Below are positions 7,608-15,965 of a DNA stretch of 64,000 bases, piece after piece; the stretch's first letter is position 1, and every line of letters starts with the position of its first letter. The notes beneath the pieces are model-generated. The model was not told the origin of the DNA. It made no database searches and saw only the letters and a list, made by a program, of their open reading frames with translations. Both the position numbers and the translations under genes were made by a program. Source of the stretch: Microbacterium sp. CSI-V (GTDB taxonomy: Bacteria; Actinomycetota; Actinomycetes; Actinomycetales; Microbacteriaceae); contig NZ_MTQM01000008.1 in assembly GCF_001984105.1 (NCBI RefSeq), positions 372,001 to 436,000 on the forward strand. Direction: 5' to 3'.

Positions 7608-8675
7608 TCAGCGGGTAATCGGACTCACCACGCCCTCACGGTCGTCGACGAGCCGACGGCGCCCGATCCAGCCGGTGAGGCCCCGTCCGTCGCGCCACGC
7701 GAACAGCAGCACGGTCGTGGCGATGAGGAGCACCACCGAAAGCAGCGACCAGGGCGCCGGGAGGCCCTCGAGCACCGTGTAGGAGCCCGCGCCGGTCAGG
7801 AACCGCAGCACCCGCGCGAGCCAGGTCGGCAGCACGCCGTTCGTGTACCGCACGCGGGTGGCGAGGTCGCCCACCGAACGCCCGGTACCGAGGATCACGA
7901 CGAGCCACACGGCGGCGCCGACGCCCGTGCCCACCGCCGAGGCGAGGTCACCCGTGCGTCCCGGGTCGTCGAACAGGAGGACCAGCGCCGCCTGCAGCGC
8001 CACCGCGACGCCCGATCCGAGCAGTCCGATGCCCACCACGTCGCACAGGATGCCGAGCACCCGGCGGCCGCGCGTGACGGGCCGGGGGATCTCGGCATCC
8101 GGGGACTTCTCCAGTCCGCGGTGCTTCCGCGGCACGGCGAACGCGACGAGGGATCCCAGGAGCGCGCCGGAGGTGTTGGCGATGAGGTCGTCGACGTCGA
8201 AGACGCGGTACGCGCACGGGAACAGGCCCCACACACCCGTCAGCTGGGTCGTCTCGATGATCCCGCTGATCGCGAGACCGACGAGCCCGGCGACCACGAT
8301 GCCGCGCCCGCCGAGCACGCGCAGAAAGAATCCGAGCGGCACGAACAGGAGAACGTTCAACGCGACCTGCAGCACGACCGGATCGGTGAGGTAGCGGCCC
8401 GAGACGGCGACGGCATCCCGGATCTCGTCCACGAACTGGAACGGGCGGAGGTTCCTCCCCGCGCAGCGGTAGGCGTCGCTGTCGGGCATCGGGACGAGGG
8501 TGTACGTCCAGATGGCCCAGAAATACACCGCCGCGCCCGCCCACAGGAGCGTCCGGCCGAACGAGAGCCGCCCGCGCCGTCGGTAGCTGACGGCCACGAA
8601 CGGCACGAAGGCGAGGAACGCCACGACGCCTCCGAGGAAGATCGCCAGGCTCCCCGATCCGATGATGTTGTGCAC
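7608..8675 (-). CDS. VanZ-like / RDD two-domain membrane protein
   Basis: A 355-residue integral membrane protein. The N-terminal half (about residues 1-190) has the VanZ pattern: TYTLVPMP, NLRPFQFVDE, LNVLLFVPLGFFLR and the conserved ISGIIETTQL with DVDDLIANTSGALLG. After a charged linker (PDAEIPRPVTRGRR) the C-terminal half is an RDD-like set of membrane segments starting VLGILCDVVGIGLLGS. VanZ relatives are linked to glycopeptide or lipid II-related phenotypes, but most have no proven role. It is transcribed alone, divergent from the K+ importer gene. Function not established. Confidence 0.85.
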   Translation of the reverse strand: MHNIIGSGSLAIFLGGVVAFLAFVPFVAVSYRRRGRLSFGRTLLWAGAAVYFWAIWTYTLVPMPDSDAYRCAGRNLRPFQFVDEIRDAVAVSGRYLTDPVVLQVALNVLLFVPLGFFLRVLGGRGIVVAGLVGLAISGIIETTQLTGVWGLFPCAYRVFDVDDLIANTSGALLGSLVAFAVPRKHRGLEKSPDAEIPRPVTRGRRVLGILCDVVGIGLLGSGVAVALQAALVLLFDDPGRTGDLASAVGTGVGAAVWLVVILGTGRSVGDLATRVRYTNGVLPTWLARVLRFLTGAGSYTVLEGLPAPWSLLSVVLLIATTVLLFAWRDGRGLTGWIGRRRLVDDREGVVSPITR

Positions 8676-8782
8676 CCGGCGAGCCTAGGGAATAGTGCCC
8701 GAGGCCACGGAGTTCTCACCGTTACGGTCACCCGTGCACCTCGCCGGATGACTACCAGCCGGTGAACGCGCCGCGGGTCAGA

Positions 8783-8811
8783 TTGCGTACGGGCGGTAGT
8801 GCGCGTAATGT
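8783..8811 (+). promoter_or_regulatory. Promoter for a leaderless kimA-type transcript
   Basis: TTGCGT (8783-8788), 17-nt spacer, TAATGT (8806-8811). The -10 ends 8 nt before the GTG at 8820, so transcription would begin at or next to that start codon. None of the alternative starts (GTG 8799, ATG 8808, ATG 8859) has a convincing Shine-Dalgarno sequence. Confidence 0.55.
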
Positions 8812-8819
8812 CGCGCGCC

Positions 8820-10895
8820 GTGACTGACGAAAGTCGCGAGCCCGGCGAACCGACGCCGATGGCCAAGCGCATCCTGATCGGCGAGCCTCTCACGTCGGAA
8901 AAACTCGACGAACAGCTCCTCCCCAAGAAGATGGCCCTCCCCATCTTCGCCTCCGACGCACTCTCCTCCGTGGCCTATGCGCCACAGGAGCTGCTGATGA
9001 TCCTGCTGATCGGAGGGACGGCCCTGCTGACGCTCAGCCCCTGGGTCGCCGCAGCCGTCGTCATCCTGCTGGTCGTGGTCGTCCTGAGCTACCGACAGCT
9101 CATCAAGGCGTACCCCTCGGGCGGTGGCGACTACGAGGTCGCCAGCAAGAACCTCGGCGAGGTCCCCGGTGTCGTGGTCGCCGCCGCTCTGCTGGTGGAC
9201 TACGTGCTCACGGTCGCGGTGTCGGTGGCATCCGGGGTCGACAACATCATCTCGGCGCTCCCGGAACTGAACCCCTTCCGGGTCGAGATCGCCGTCGGAT
9301 TCGTCATCCTCATCGTCATCGTCAATCTCCGCGGAGTCCGCGAAGCCTCCTCGGTCTTCGCCATTCCGACGTACCTGTTCATCGGGTCGGTCGGCATCAT
9401 GATCGTCGTCGGTCTCGGTCGCGCCGTGCTCGGCGATGTGCCGATGGCATCCAGCGCCCAATACGCCGTGCAGGCCGAATCGCTGACGCAGGCCGCGCTC
9501 ATCCTCCTCGTCCTCCGCGCGTTCTCGAGCGGGTGTTCGGCCCTGACCGGCGTCGAGGCCGTTTCCAACGGCGTGCCGGCGTTCCGCAAGCCCAAGATCC
9601 GCAACGCGCAGACGACCCTCACGCTCATGGGCGGCATCGCGATCGCCCTCTTCGTCGGCCTGACCCTCCTGGCGCTGCTCGCCGGCGTGCACTACGCCGA
9701 GAACCCCTGCAACCTGGTCGGCTTCGACTGCACGCTCCCGCAGCCGAGCCTCATGGCGCAGGTGGCCGCCGCCACGTTCGGCATGGGCAGCATCCCGTTC
9801 TTCATCATCCAGGCCGCGACCGCGTGCGTGCTCCTGCTCGCGGCGAACACCGCGTTCAACGGCTTCCCGCTGCTGGGTGCCGTGCTCGCGCGCGACGGCT
9901 ACGCCCCCAAGGCGCTGAACACCCGCGGTGACCGTCTCGTCTACTCCAACGGCATGGTGATCCTCGGCATCGTCGCGATCGGCGTGCTGATCGTCTACCA
10001 GGCGAACCTCACGACCCTGATCCAGCTATACATCATCGGCGTGTTCGTGTCCTTCTCGCTGGGACAGATCGGCATGGTCCGCCATTGGCGCCGGACGTTG
10101 GCCGGCCTTCGCGCGCTGTCGCCCGAGGCGGCGCGGCAGCAGAGCGCGCGGTACGAGCGACGCTCCGCGATCACGGGCCTGTGGATCAACTCCCTCGGCG
10201 CCTCCCTCACCGTGCTCGTGCTCCTCATCGTCACGATCACGAAGTTCACGCACGGCGCGTGGCTGGTGTTCATCGCGATCCCGATCCTCGCGACGCTCAT
10301 GCTCGGCGTGAACCGCTACTACCGCGACGTCGAGCACGAGATCCGCATGGACGACGACGTGCACTTCGGCTCGTCGGGCGACGTCGCGATCATCCTCGTG
10401 AACCGTCTGCAGAAGCCGGTCATGAAGGCGATCGACTACGCCCTCGCCGCCAAGCACGACAAGACGCTGGCGGTGCACGTGGCGATCACCGAGGAGGATG
10501 CCGCGGGCCTGCAGAAGGAGTGGGCGGCGCACGACATGCCCATCCCGCTCGTCATCATCGAATCGCCGTACCGCACGTACACGTCACCGGTCACGACCTT
10601 CATCAAGAGCTACCGCGAGAAGCACGGCTCGGCCGTCGTCACGGTCTACCTGCCGCAGTTCATCGTGGGCCACTGGTGGGAGTCGATCCTCCACAACCGC
10701 CGCTCGCGTCGCCTCGCGCAGCAGCTGATGCTCGTGCACGGCGTCTCGATCACGCTCGTCCCGTGGCTGCTCGACTCGTCGGAGCTCATCTACGGCCGGC
10801 GCTCGCGTCCGCTCCCGGGTCAGCAGCGCGGTGGCCAGCCCGTCGCCGAGGTGCCCGCGCACCGCGGGAAGACGCCGAACTCCCCGGCATCCTGA
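8820..10895 (+). CDS. KimA-like potassium importer (APC/KUP-type)
   Basis: About 691 residues with twelve membrane segments and a soluble C-terminal domain. It follows Bacillus KimA (YdaO) closely: FASDALSSVAYAPQELL, LSYRQLIKAYPSGGGDYEVASKNLGEVPG, LLVDYVLTVAVSVASG, AFSSGCSALTGVEAVSNGVPAF, and later NRLQKPVMKAIDYALAA and YLPQFIVGHWWESILHNR. KimA is a high-affinity proton-coupled K+ uptake protein controlled by c-di-AMP in Firmicutes. Many genomes annotate this family only as APC amino-acid permease. I chose GTG 8820 because the promoter points to it; the open frame reaches 8799. The kdp operon lies 6 kb away. Confidence 0.82.
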   Translation: MTDESREPGEPTPMAKRILIGEPLTSEKLDEQLLPKKMALPIFASDALSSVAYAPQELLMILLIGGTALLTLSPWVAAAVVILLVVVVLSYRQLIKAYPSGGGDYEVASKNLGEVPGVVVAAALLVDYVLTVAVSVASGVDNIISALPELNPFRVEIAVGFVILIVIVNLRGVREASSVFAIPTYLFIGSVGIMIVVGLGRAVLGDVPMASSAQYAVQAESLTQAALILLVLRAFSSGCSALTGVEAVSNGVPAFRKPKIRNAQTTLTLMGGIAIALFVGLTLLALLAGVHYAENPCNLVGFDCTLPQPSLMAQVAAATFGMGSIPFFIIQAATACVLLLAANTAFNGFPLLGAVLARDGYAPKALNTRGDRLVYSNGMVILGIVAIGVLIVYQANLTTLIQLYIIGVFVSFSLGQIGMVRHWRRTLAGLRALSPEAARQQSARYERRSAITGLWINSLGASLTVLVLLIVTITKFTHGAWLVFIAIPILATLMLGVNRYYRDVEHEIRMDDDVHFGSSGDVAIILVNRLQKPVMKAIDYALAAKHDKTLAVHVAITEEDAAGLQKEWAAHDMPIPLVIIESPYRTYTSPVTTFIKSYREKHGSAVVTVYLPQFIVGHWWESILHNRRSRRLAQQLMLVHGVSITLVPWLLDSSELIYGRRSRPLPGQQRGGQPVAEVPAHRGKTPNSPAS

Positions 10896-10923
10896 GCACC
10901 CGAGCCGGGTGAACGCGCAGGCG

Positions 10924-10958
10924 CCCCTCCCGCGATCCTGATTGGATACCGGGAGGGG
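10924..10958 (+). terminator. Hairpin terminator after the K+ importer gene
   Basis: CCCCTCCCG (10924-10932) pairs perfectly with CGGGAGGGG (10950-10958) across a 17-nt loop, 28 nt after the stop codon. There is no T-tract, as is common for terminators in such GC-rich genomes. The 3' arm is also purine-rich and lies shortly before the next gene's GTG at 10976. Confidence 0.5.
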
Positions 10959-10975
10959 GAGGAGCGAGCGCAGGA

Positions 10976-11785
10976 GTGGATGACGAGGCGCGCGGGCGCG
11001 CGATCGGATTGCTGGGCGACTTCAACGACCGGATGACACGGGTCGTCGACGCCGTCTTCGGCACGAGCTGGGCCGAGATCGAGGAGATCATCGCGCTCGT
11101 CCTGCTCGCCTCCGAGCGGATGGTCACCACCCGTCGCCTCGCGGACGTCAGCGGGCTCGGGCGTCGTGCCGTCTCGCGTCTCGTCCTGCGGTTGCAGACG
11201 GAGGACCTGGTCGTCACGCGCGCGGCCGCGACGGACGCGCGGGCCGTGGAGGTCGTCCTGACCGCCGCCGGTGAGGAGAGGGCGCTCACCCTTCACCGGG
11301 AGACGACCGCGTTCTTCTCCGCAAGCACCGACATCGCCCGCGCCATCAGCGACGGGATGGGGACGCCGGCTCCGTCGTCGCCTCCCGTCTCACCCTCCGA
11401 CGCTCTCGACCTCCTCCTGCGCATCTGCGAGGCGGGCTCCCGCCTGGTCCGGTACATGCCGGCAGCCGCGACGAGGGGAAAGCTGGCGGCGCGCCAACGG
11501 GCTGCGCTGGTCCTGATCGCGATGCAGGGCGGGGTACGTCCGAGCGAGCTCGCGGGTCCGCTGGAACTCTCGGCGGCGGGAGCCTCGCACGTCGTGGACC
11601 AGCTGTGCGCGAAGGGTTTCGTCGCGCGCGTGCGCGGCACAGTGCCCGAGGATCGGCGGGCCGTCGTGATCCGGGCGACGCCCGCAGGGTTCGAGGCCGT
11701 CGGGGCCGTCGCCTTCGGAATCGAACAGGAGTCCGCGTCGCTCGCCGCGCTCTTCGCCGAACTCGCGGCCTGGCGGACGGCCTGA
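10976..11785 (+). CDS. Regulator with two tandem MarR-type winged-helix domains
   Basis: A 269-residue protein in which both halves look like MarR winged helices. The first half holds the recognition segment LADVSGLGRRAVSRLVLRLQTEDLV and wing VVLTAAGEERA. The second holds PSELAGPLELSAAGASHVVDQLCAKGFVAR, wing EDRRAVVIRATPAGFEAV. Normal MarR proteins are about 140-170 residues and dimerise, so this looks like a single-chain pseudo-dimer. GTG 10976 is preceded by GGGAGG and GGAG tracts. Ligand and targets are unknown; the next operon (11884-13627) is a candidate target because a palindrome precedes it. Confidence 0.72.
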   Translation: MDDEARGRAIGLLGDFNDRMTRVVDAVFGTSWAEIEEIIALVLLASERMVTTRRLADVSGLGRRAVSRLVLRLQTEDLVVTRAAATDARAVEVVLTAAGEERALTLHRETTAFFSASTDIARAISDGMGTPAPSSPPVSPSDALDLLLRICEAGSRLVRYMPAAATRGKLAARQRAALVLIAMQGGVRPSELAGPLELSAAGASHVVDQLCAKGFVARVRGTVPEDRRAVVIRATPAGFEAVGAVAFGIEQESASLAALFAELAAWRTA

Positions 11786-11811
11786 GACTCCACGCGCGGT
11801 TTGTTAGAACC

Positions 11812-11856
11812 GCGAACTGTTCGCACTTGTCCCATAATGAACTCTCTCGGTACTGT
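11812..11856 (+). promoter_or_regulatory. Palindrome and candidate promoter before the 11884-13627 operon
   Basis: GCGAACTGTTCGC (11812-11824) is a perfect 6-bp inverted repeat around one base. It is followed by a possible promoter, TTGTCC (11827-11832), 18 nt, TACTGT (11851-11856). The site could be the operator of the tandem MarR protein just upstream. The symmetry is seen; the binding partner is a guess. Confidence 0.4.
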
Positions 11857-11883
11857 CCTGAAAGGGATACGAAGGAGTCGGAA

Positions 11884-12366
11884 ATGTCACGAGAAGAGCA
11901 CGCACGGGAAGGTGCCCAGGCGGTCGTGCCCGATGATCAGATCATCGACGTCGCCGTGGTCATGCCACGTGGTTCGACGAAGGCGGGCCTCATCGGCTCC
12001 GTCATCGGCGTCAGCGCCGGAGGCGACAATCAGACGGCCTGGGGCGTCGCGGGCGGGATGCTGGCCCAACGGGCGCAGAGCGCTTCGCACGGGAGCTACC
12101 CCTCCATCGTCCTGGCCGTGTCCGAGTCGAAGCTCCACGTGCTCGGCCGGCAGTCCACCGGCATCGTCGGCGGGTGGAAGAACCTGCACCCCGTCGCCCA
12201 CATCGCGCGCGCCGACCTCGAGGTCCGCACGCGGCACAGCGGCACCGTCCGCGTGATCGAACTCACCGACACGAACACCGGCACCACCCTCGAATTCGAG
12301 GCTCAGACCATCGGCGGCCTCGGGCTCAACGAGCTTCTCGCCGAACTCGGAAAGGACGCACACTGA
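11884..12366 (+). CDS. Conserved hypothetical protein, first gene of a CPBP-protease operon
   Basis: A 160-residue soluble protein with no signal peptide and no family I can name with certainty. It has a small-residue stretch GLIGSVIGVSAGG at about residues 40-52, and its second half (SYPSIVLAVSESKLHVL, then alternating strands ending IELTDTNTGTTLEFE) looks like a small beta-domain, possibly PH-like. ATG 11884 has GAAGGAG upstream. Its stop overlaps the ATG of the next gene (ATGA), so it is co-translated with a four-helix membrane protein and a CPBP-family protease. Confidence 0.7.
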   Translation: MSREEHAREGAQAVVPDDQIIDVAVVMPRGSTKAGLIGSVIGVSAGGDNQTAWGVAGGMLAQRAQSASHGSYPSIVLAVSESKLHVLGRQSTGIVGGWKNLHPVAHIARADLEVRTRHSGTVRVIELTDTNTGTTLEFEAQTIGGLGLNELLAELGKDAH

Positions 12367-12743
12367 TGGCCTACAACGACCGTCCGGGGGGCGTGACACT
12401 CGTCGCCGTCATCGCCTGGATCACCGCCGTCCTGCAGATCGGCCTCTCGATTCTGATCCTCACCGGAGCCATCGCCCCCGCGGGCGTCTCCGTGCCGTCG
12501 GCATGGATCGGCATCGTCGTGGGGGTCATCACCTTGCTGGTGAGCTTCGGTCTCTTCGGCGCGAACCGCATCGCCCGCGTCATCGTCACGGCATCCCTCG
12601 GGCTCAGCATCCTGAGCTCGATCCTCCAGGCGGCGACCCACCAGGACGCGAACGTCCTCGTGGGCGCGATCATCACGATCGTCCTGGCCGGCATCGGGAT
12701 CGCTTTGCTCTACACGGCCCGAGCGAACCGGTTCTTCGCGTGA
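12366..12743 (+). CDS. Small four-helix membrane protein
   Basis: A 125-residue hydrophobic protein with four predicted membrane segments (LVAVIAWITAVLQIGLSILIL, WIGIVVGVITLLVSFGLF, VIVTASLGLSILSSIL and VLVGAIITIVLAGIGIALLY). The loops are very short and no catalytic motif is visible. Both ends overlap neighbouring genes (ATGA at the start, GTGA at the end), which ties it tightly to the 11884 protein and the CPBP protease. Function unknown. Confidence 0.75.
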   Translation: MAYNDRPGGVTLVAVIAWITAVLQIGLSILILTGAIAPAGVSVPSAWIGIVVGVITLLVSFGLFGANRIARVIVTASLGLSILSSILQAATHQDANVLVGAIITIVLAGIGIALLYTARANRFFA

Positions 12744-13627
12744 GCGCGACCTCGACGCCCGACCGCGAGACCATCGGCACGAACGGCTGGCAGCGATTCT
12801 GGAACCGGGGCGGATGGTGGCGCGCCGTCCTGATGGCGGCGATCTACATCGCGCTGTACAACCTCGTCGGCCTCGCTCTGCGTCCGGTCCTCGGCGGCCT
12901 CGTGCAGGGTGACGACATCTTCGCGACGCCGCTGGGAGCCTTCATCTCCATCGGGGTGCAACCGCTCGTCGGCTCGATCATCCTGGTGATCATCGCGGCC
13001 AGCATCGGGTGGCTGCCGCGTCCGCTGTTCGGACGTCAGCCGGTCGGACGCAAGTGGTGGTTCTGGCTCGGACCGATCCTCATCCTCGTGCCGATCGTGT
13101 TCCACTTCATCGGCATCGAGTACGGCCGGTACGGGGCGGCGGTCGTCGTCTCGGTCCTGATCGCCGGGCTGTTCGTCGGGTTCTCGGAGGAGTTCCTCAC
13201 CCGCGGCATGGGCGTCACGATGCTCCGACGCCACGGGTACCGCGAGTGGGCGGTCATGACCCTCTCCTCGCTCATCTTCGCGTTGCTGCACCTGTCGAAC
13301 CTGTTCACCGGGCAGAGCTTCGCGATCGTGGGCCCCACGGTCGTCTACACCTTCGCCTTCGGTATCTGCATGTACGCGACGCTGCGCACGGGCGGGTCGC
13401 TCATCTGGCCGATCCTCCTCCACGCGCTGACCGACCCGACGACGATCCTGGCCTCGGGCGGCATCGACGACGGCACGAACGCGTCGGTCAACACCGCCAA
13501 CCTGGTGGCGACCGCGGGCACGTTCGCCTACGTGGCGTGGGCCATCGTCCTGCTCATCGTGACGCGCGGCGACGCCCACGGCCGCGCCGAGGCCGACGAG
13601 CCCGCCCGCGTCCGCGTGGAGGCCTGA
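12740..13627 (+). CDS. CPBP-family intramembrane metalloprotease
   Basis: A 295-residue multi-pass protein of the CPBP (Abi, CAAX-protease-like) family. The paired glutamates of motif 1 are Glu150-Glu151 in FSEEFLTRG, motif 2 is FALLHLSNL, and the final motif is WPILLHALTD. In this fold the Glu pair and the histidines form a metal-dependent active site facing the membrane. Bacterial members process membrane peptides, act in bacteriocin immunity, or serve as scaffolds. GTG 12740 overlaps the stop of the preceding gene. Substrate unknown. Confidence 0.88.
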   Translation: MSATSTPDRETIGTNGWQRFWNRGGWWRAVLMAAIYIALYNLVGLALRPVLGGLVQGDDIFATPLGAFISIGVQPLVGSIILVIIAASIGWLPRPLFGRQPVGRKWWFWLGPILILVPIVFHFIGIEYGRYGAAVVVSVLIAGLFVGFSEEFLTRGMGVTMLRRHGYREWAVMTLSSLIFALLHLSNLFTGQSFAIVGPTVVYTFAFGICMYATLRTGGSLIWPILLHALTDPTTILASGGIDDGTNASVNTANLVATAGTFAYVAWAIVLLIVTRGDAHGRAEADEPARVRVEA

Positions 13628-13680
13628 GCCGAGGGCGCCCCCGCCGCACGGCCGAGCCCGCGGCATCCGGGGCGCTCGGC
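13628..13680. terminator. Bidirectional hairpin between convergent genes
   Basis: GCCGAGGGCGCCCC (13628-13641) pairs with GGGGCGCTCGGC (13669-13680), with a two-base bulge. It starts immediately after the CPBP protease stop codon and ends at the arfB stop on the other strand, so it fits a shared terminator. Confidence 0.5.
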
Positions 13681-13681
13681 C

Positions 13682-14119
13682 TCAGTCGGTGGGGCGCCGC
13701 CGCATCCTCTTCACATCGGTACGGCGCTGTTTGGCCTGCAGGCGACGCTCCTGAGAACCACGGGTCGGGCGAGTCGCCCGACGCGGGGTCGCGGGTGCGC
13801 GCACGGCCTCGCCCACGAGCGCGGCGAGTCGGGCGCGCGCGGCGTCGCGGTTGCGCAGCTGGGCCCGATGCTCGGACGCCGCGATCGTCAGCACCCCGCC
13901 GACCAGGCGATCACCCAGTCGCTCGAGAAGACGCTCGCGCTGCACCCGTGACAGCACCGCGGAGCCGGCGGCATCCCACATCAGCTCCACGCGGGAGTCG
14001 GTGGTGTTCACGCCCTGTCCGCCCGGGCCCGACGAGCGCGAGAACCGCCACGACAGCTCGGACGCCGGGATCACGAGTCCCGCGCTGACGCGCACGTCGG
14101 GTCCGTCGGAAGAGGGCAT
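13682..14119 (-). CDS. arfB: ArfB-type peptidyl-tRNA hydrolase (ribosome rescue)
   Basis: A 145-residue class-I release-factor-like protein without a codon-recognition domain. The catalytic GGQ lies in FSRSSGPGGQGVNTTDSRVEL at about residues 28-48. The C-terminal tail is the basic, disordered extension typical of ArfB/YaeJ/ICT1 (TRGSQERRLQAKQRRTDVKRM), which enters the empty mRNA channel of stalled ribosomes. The open frame extends to 14212 into a palindromic repeat, so I use ATG 14119, where the family N terminus begins. Confidence 0.9.
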   Translation of the reverse strand: MPSSDGPDVRVSAGLVIPASELSWRFSRSSGPGGQGVNTTDSRVELMWDAAGSAVLSRVQRERLLERLGDRLVGGVLTIAASEHRAQLRNRDAARARLAALVGEAVRAPATPRRATRPTRGSQERRLQAKQRRTDVKRMRRRPTD

Positions 14120-14200
14120 GGCTCCATCATGCGCGGTCTCTGCATACAGCTCCGGCAGGATCCGCCTCCGGGCGCCGGCCTCCGGTCGCCCCCCAACCCG

Positions 14201-14260
14201 TTGAGTGTCCAAGACACGCGGACGCCGAACGAGGCGACCCGCGTGTCTTGGACACTGAAC
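14201..14260. repeat. Family A intergenic palindrome, copy 1
   Basis: Left arm TTGAGTGTCCAAGACACGCG (14201-14220), a 19-nt unique loop, then the inverted arm from 14240 to 14260. Each arm contains the small palindrome GTGTC-CAA-GACAC. The same arms with different loops occur at 21693, 31814, 32825, 34178 and 48855. It lies between arfB and the ABC permease gene, both leftward. Confidence 0.93.
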
Positions 14261-14315
14261 CGAGGTTGCGGCCCCGCCCCACCCGCCGAGGCGGGCGGGG
14301 ACACCGGGTCCGGCG

Positions 14316-15077
14316 TCAGCGGCCGGACCGCCGGAACAGCGTCACCGCGACGGCCCACGCGACCGCGAGGATGCCGGCGCACCACGCCAGTGCGATCCAC
14401 ACGCTCGCGCCGACGGGCTGCTGCGCGAGCAGGGCGCGGATGGCATCCACGAGGGACGTCACCGGCTGGTTCTCGGCGAACCAGCGCACGGGACCGGGCA
14501 TCGTGTCGGTGGGCGCGAACGCCGAGCTGACGAAGGGCAGGAAGATCAGCGGGTAGCTGAACGCGCTGGCACCGTCGATGGTCTTCGCCGCGAGGCCGGC
14601 GATCACCGCCACCCAGGTGAGGGCGAGCGTGTACGCCATCAGGATGCCGACGACCCCGAGCCACGCGACGGACGACGCGCCCGACCGGAAGCCGACGAGC
14701 AGCGCCACGCCGATCACCAGGGTCAGCGACACCGCGTTCGCCAGCAGCGAGGTGAGGACGTGTCCCCACAGGACGCTTCCCGGGGCGATGGGCATCGACC
14801 GCAGCCGATCGACGATCCCTCCGCGCACGTCGAGGAACACCCGGTACGCGGTGTACGCGATCCCGGATGCCACGGTGATCAGCAGGATGCCGGGCAGCAG
14901 GAAGTCCACGTACGCGGTGCTGCCGGTGTCGACCGCGCCGCCCAGGACGAAGACGAACAGCAGCATGATCGCGACCGGCATGATCGCGGTCGTCACGATC
15001 GTGTCGGGGCTGCGGAGGATGTGCCGGAGCGACCGTCCGGTGAGTACGGCGGTGTCGGACAAGGCGTGGGTGGTCAT
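14316..15077 (-). CDS. ABC-2 type exporter permease
   Basis: A 253-residue membrane subunit of a DrrB/NodJ-like ABC-2 exporter, with about six membrane segments, the first being TIVTTAIMPVAIMLLFVFVL. The conserved cytoplasmic stretch GGIVDRLRSMPIAPGSVLWGHVL and the late NQPVTSLVDAIRALL are typical of antibiotic and drug exporters. ATG 15077 overlaps the ATPase stop (ATGA). It probably exports a hydrophobic compound under control of the PadR repressor of this operon; the substrate is not evident. Confidence 0.92.
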   Translation of the reverse strand: MTTHALSDTAVLTGRSLRHILRSPDTIVTTAIMPVAIMLLFVFVLGGAVDTGSTAYVDFLLPGILLITVASGIAYTAYRVFLDVRGGIVDRLRSMPIAPGSVLWGHVLTSLLANAVSLTLVIGVALLVGFRSGASSVAWLGVVGILMAYTLALTWVAVIAGLAAKTIDGASAFSYPLIFLPFVSSAFAPTDTMPGPVRWFAENQPVTSLVDAIRALLAQQPVGASVWIALAWCAGILAVAWAVAVTLFRRSGR

Positions 15078-15874
15078 GATTCCTCCTCGGCGAGCGGGCC
15101 GGCGGAGCCCGGGGCGGAGCCGACGATGGCGAGGAAGATCTCCTCGAGGGTGGGCTGCTTCTCGACGTACTCCACCGTCGTCGGCGGGAACAGCGCGCGG
15201 AGTTCCGCGAGCGTTCCCTCGGCGATGACGCGTCCGCCGTGCAGGATCGCGATGCGGTCGGCGAGGTGTTCGGCCTCGTCGAGGTACTGCGTCGTGAGCA
15301 GCACGGTGGTGCCGGACGCGGCGAGGGAGCGCACGGCATCCCATACGTCCAGGCGCGCCTGCGGGTCGAGCCCCGTCGTCGGCTCGTCGAGGAAGACCAC
15401 GGCCGGCTCACCGACGAGGCTCATCGCGATGTCGAGACGCCGGCGCATGCCACCGGAATACGTGGATGCCGCCCGGCGCGCGGCATCCGTCAGCGAGAAG
15501 TGCTCGAGCAGCGCGTCGGCCACGCGGGCGGGGTCGGGCAGATGACGCAGGCGGGCGACGAGCGTGAGAGTCTCGCGCCCCGTCAGGACCTCGTCGACCG
15601 CGGCGAACTGCCCCGTGAGGCTGATGGCGGCGCGGACGCGCGCGGCCCGGGTCGCGACGTCGGCTCCGTCGACGACCGCGGTCCCGCCGTCGGCGCGGAG
15701 CAGCGTCGACAGGATCCGAACGGGCGTCGTCTTCCCGGCGCCGTTGGAGCCGAGGAGCGCGACGATCGTGCCGCGTTCGACATCGAGGTCGAGGCCGTCG
15801 AGGACGCGGACGTCGCCGTACGACTTGGTGAGGTTCCGCACGCGGATGGCGGGACCGGTATCGGTGATGGGCAT
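15074..15874 (-). CDS. ABC exporter ATP-binding protein (DrrA-like)
   Basis: A 266-residue ATPase. Walker A reads LGSNGAGKTTPVR (the usual Pro after the first Gly is Ser, and the usual second Thr region reads TTP), signature YSGGMRRRL, Walker B AVVFLDEPTTGLD, then the switch His region in VLLTTQYLDEAEHLADR. A C-terminal extension of about 50 residues follows, as in DrrA-type exporters. The frame is open to 15919, but ATG 15874 marks the family start (MPITDTGPAIRVRNLTKSYG). It is coupled to the permease downstream and preceded by the DUF1048 and PadR genes. Confidence 0.93.
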   Translation of the reverse strand: MPITDTGPAIRVRNLTKSYGDVRVLDGLDLDVERGTIVALLGSNGAGKTTPVRILSTLLRADGGTAVVDGADVATRAARVRAAISLTGQFAAVDEVLTGRETLTLVARLRHLPDPARVADALLEHFSLTDAARRAASTYSGGMRRRLDIAMSLVGEPAVVFLDEPTTGLDPQARLDVWDAVRSLAASGTTVLLTTQYLDEAEHLADRIAILHGGRVIAEGTLAELRALFPPTTVEYVEKQPTLEEIFLAIVGSAPGSAGPLAEEES

Positions 15875-15965
15875 GGTGTTCCTCTCGTCGTGTTCCGGCC
15901 GGAGGGCGCACGAGGCCATCGCCTCCGGCCAGCCGGTTCCGGAGGACGCGTGCGGGAGAGGGCGC

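Noticed and set aside
8676..8798. Possible ydaO (c-di-AMP) riboswitch before the KimA-like gene
   Set aside because: None of the conserved riboswitch strings is visible, and the promoter implies a leaderless message with no room for one.
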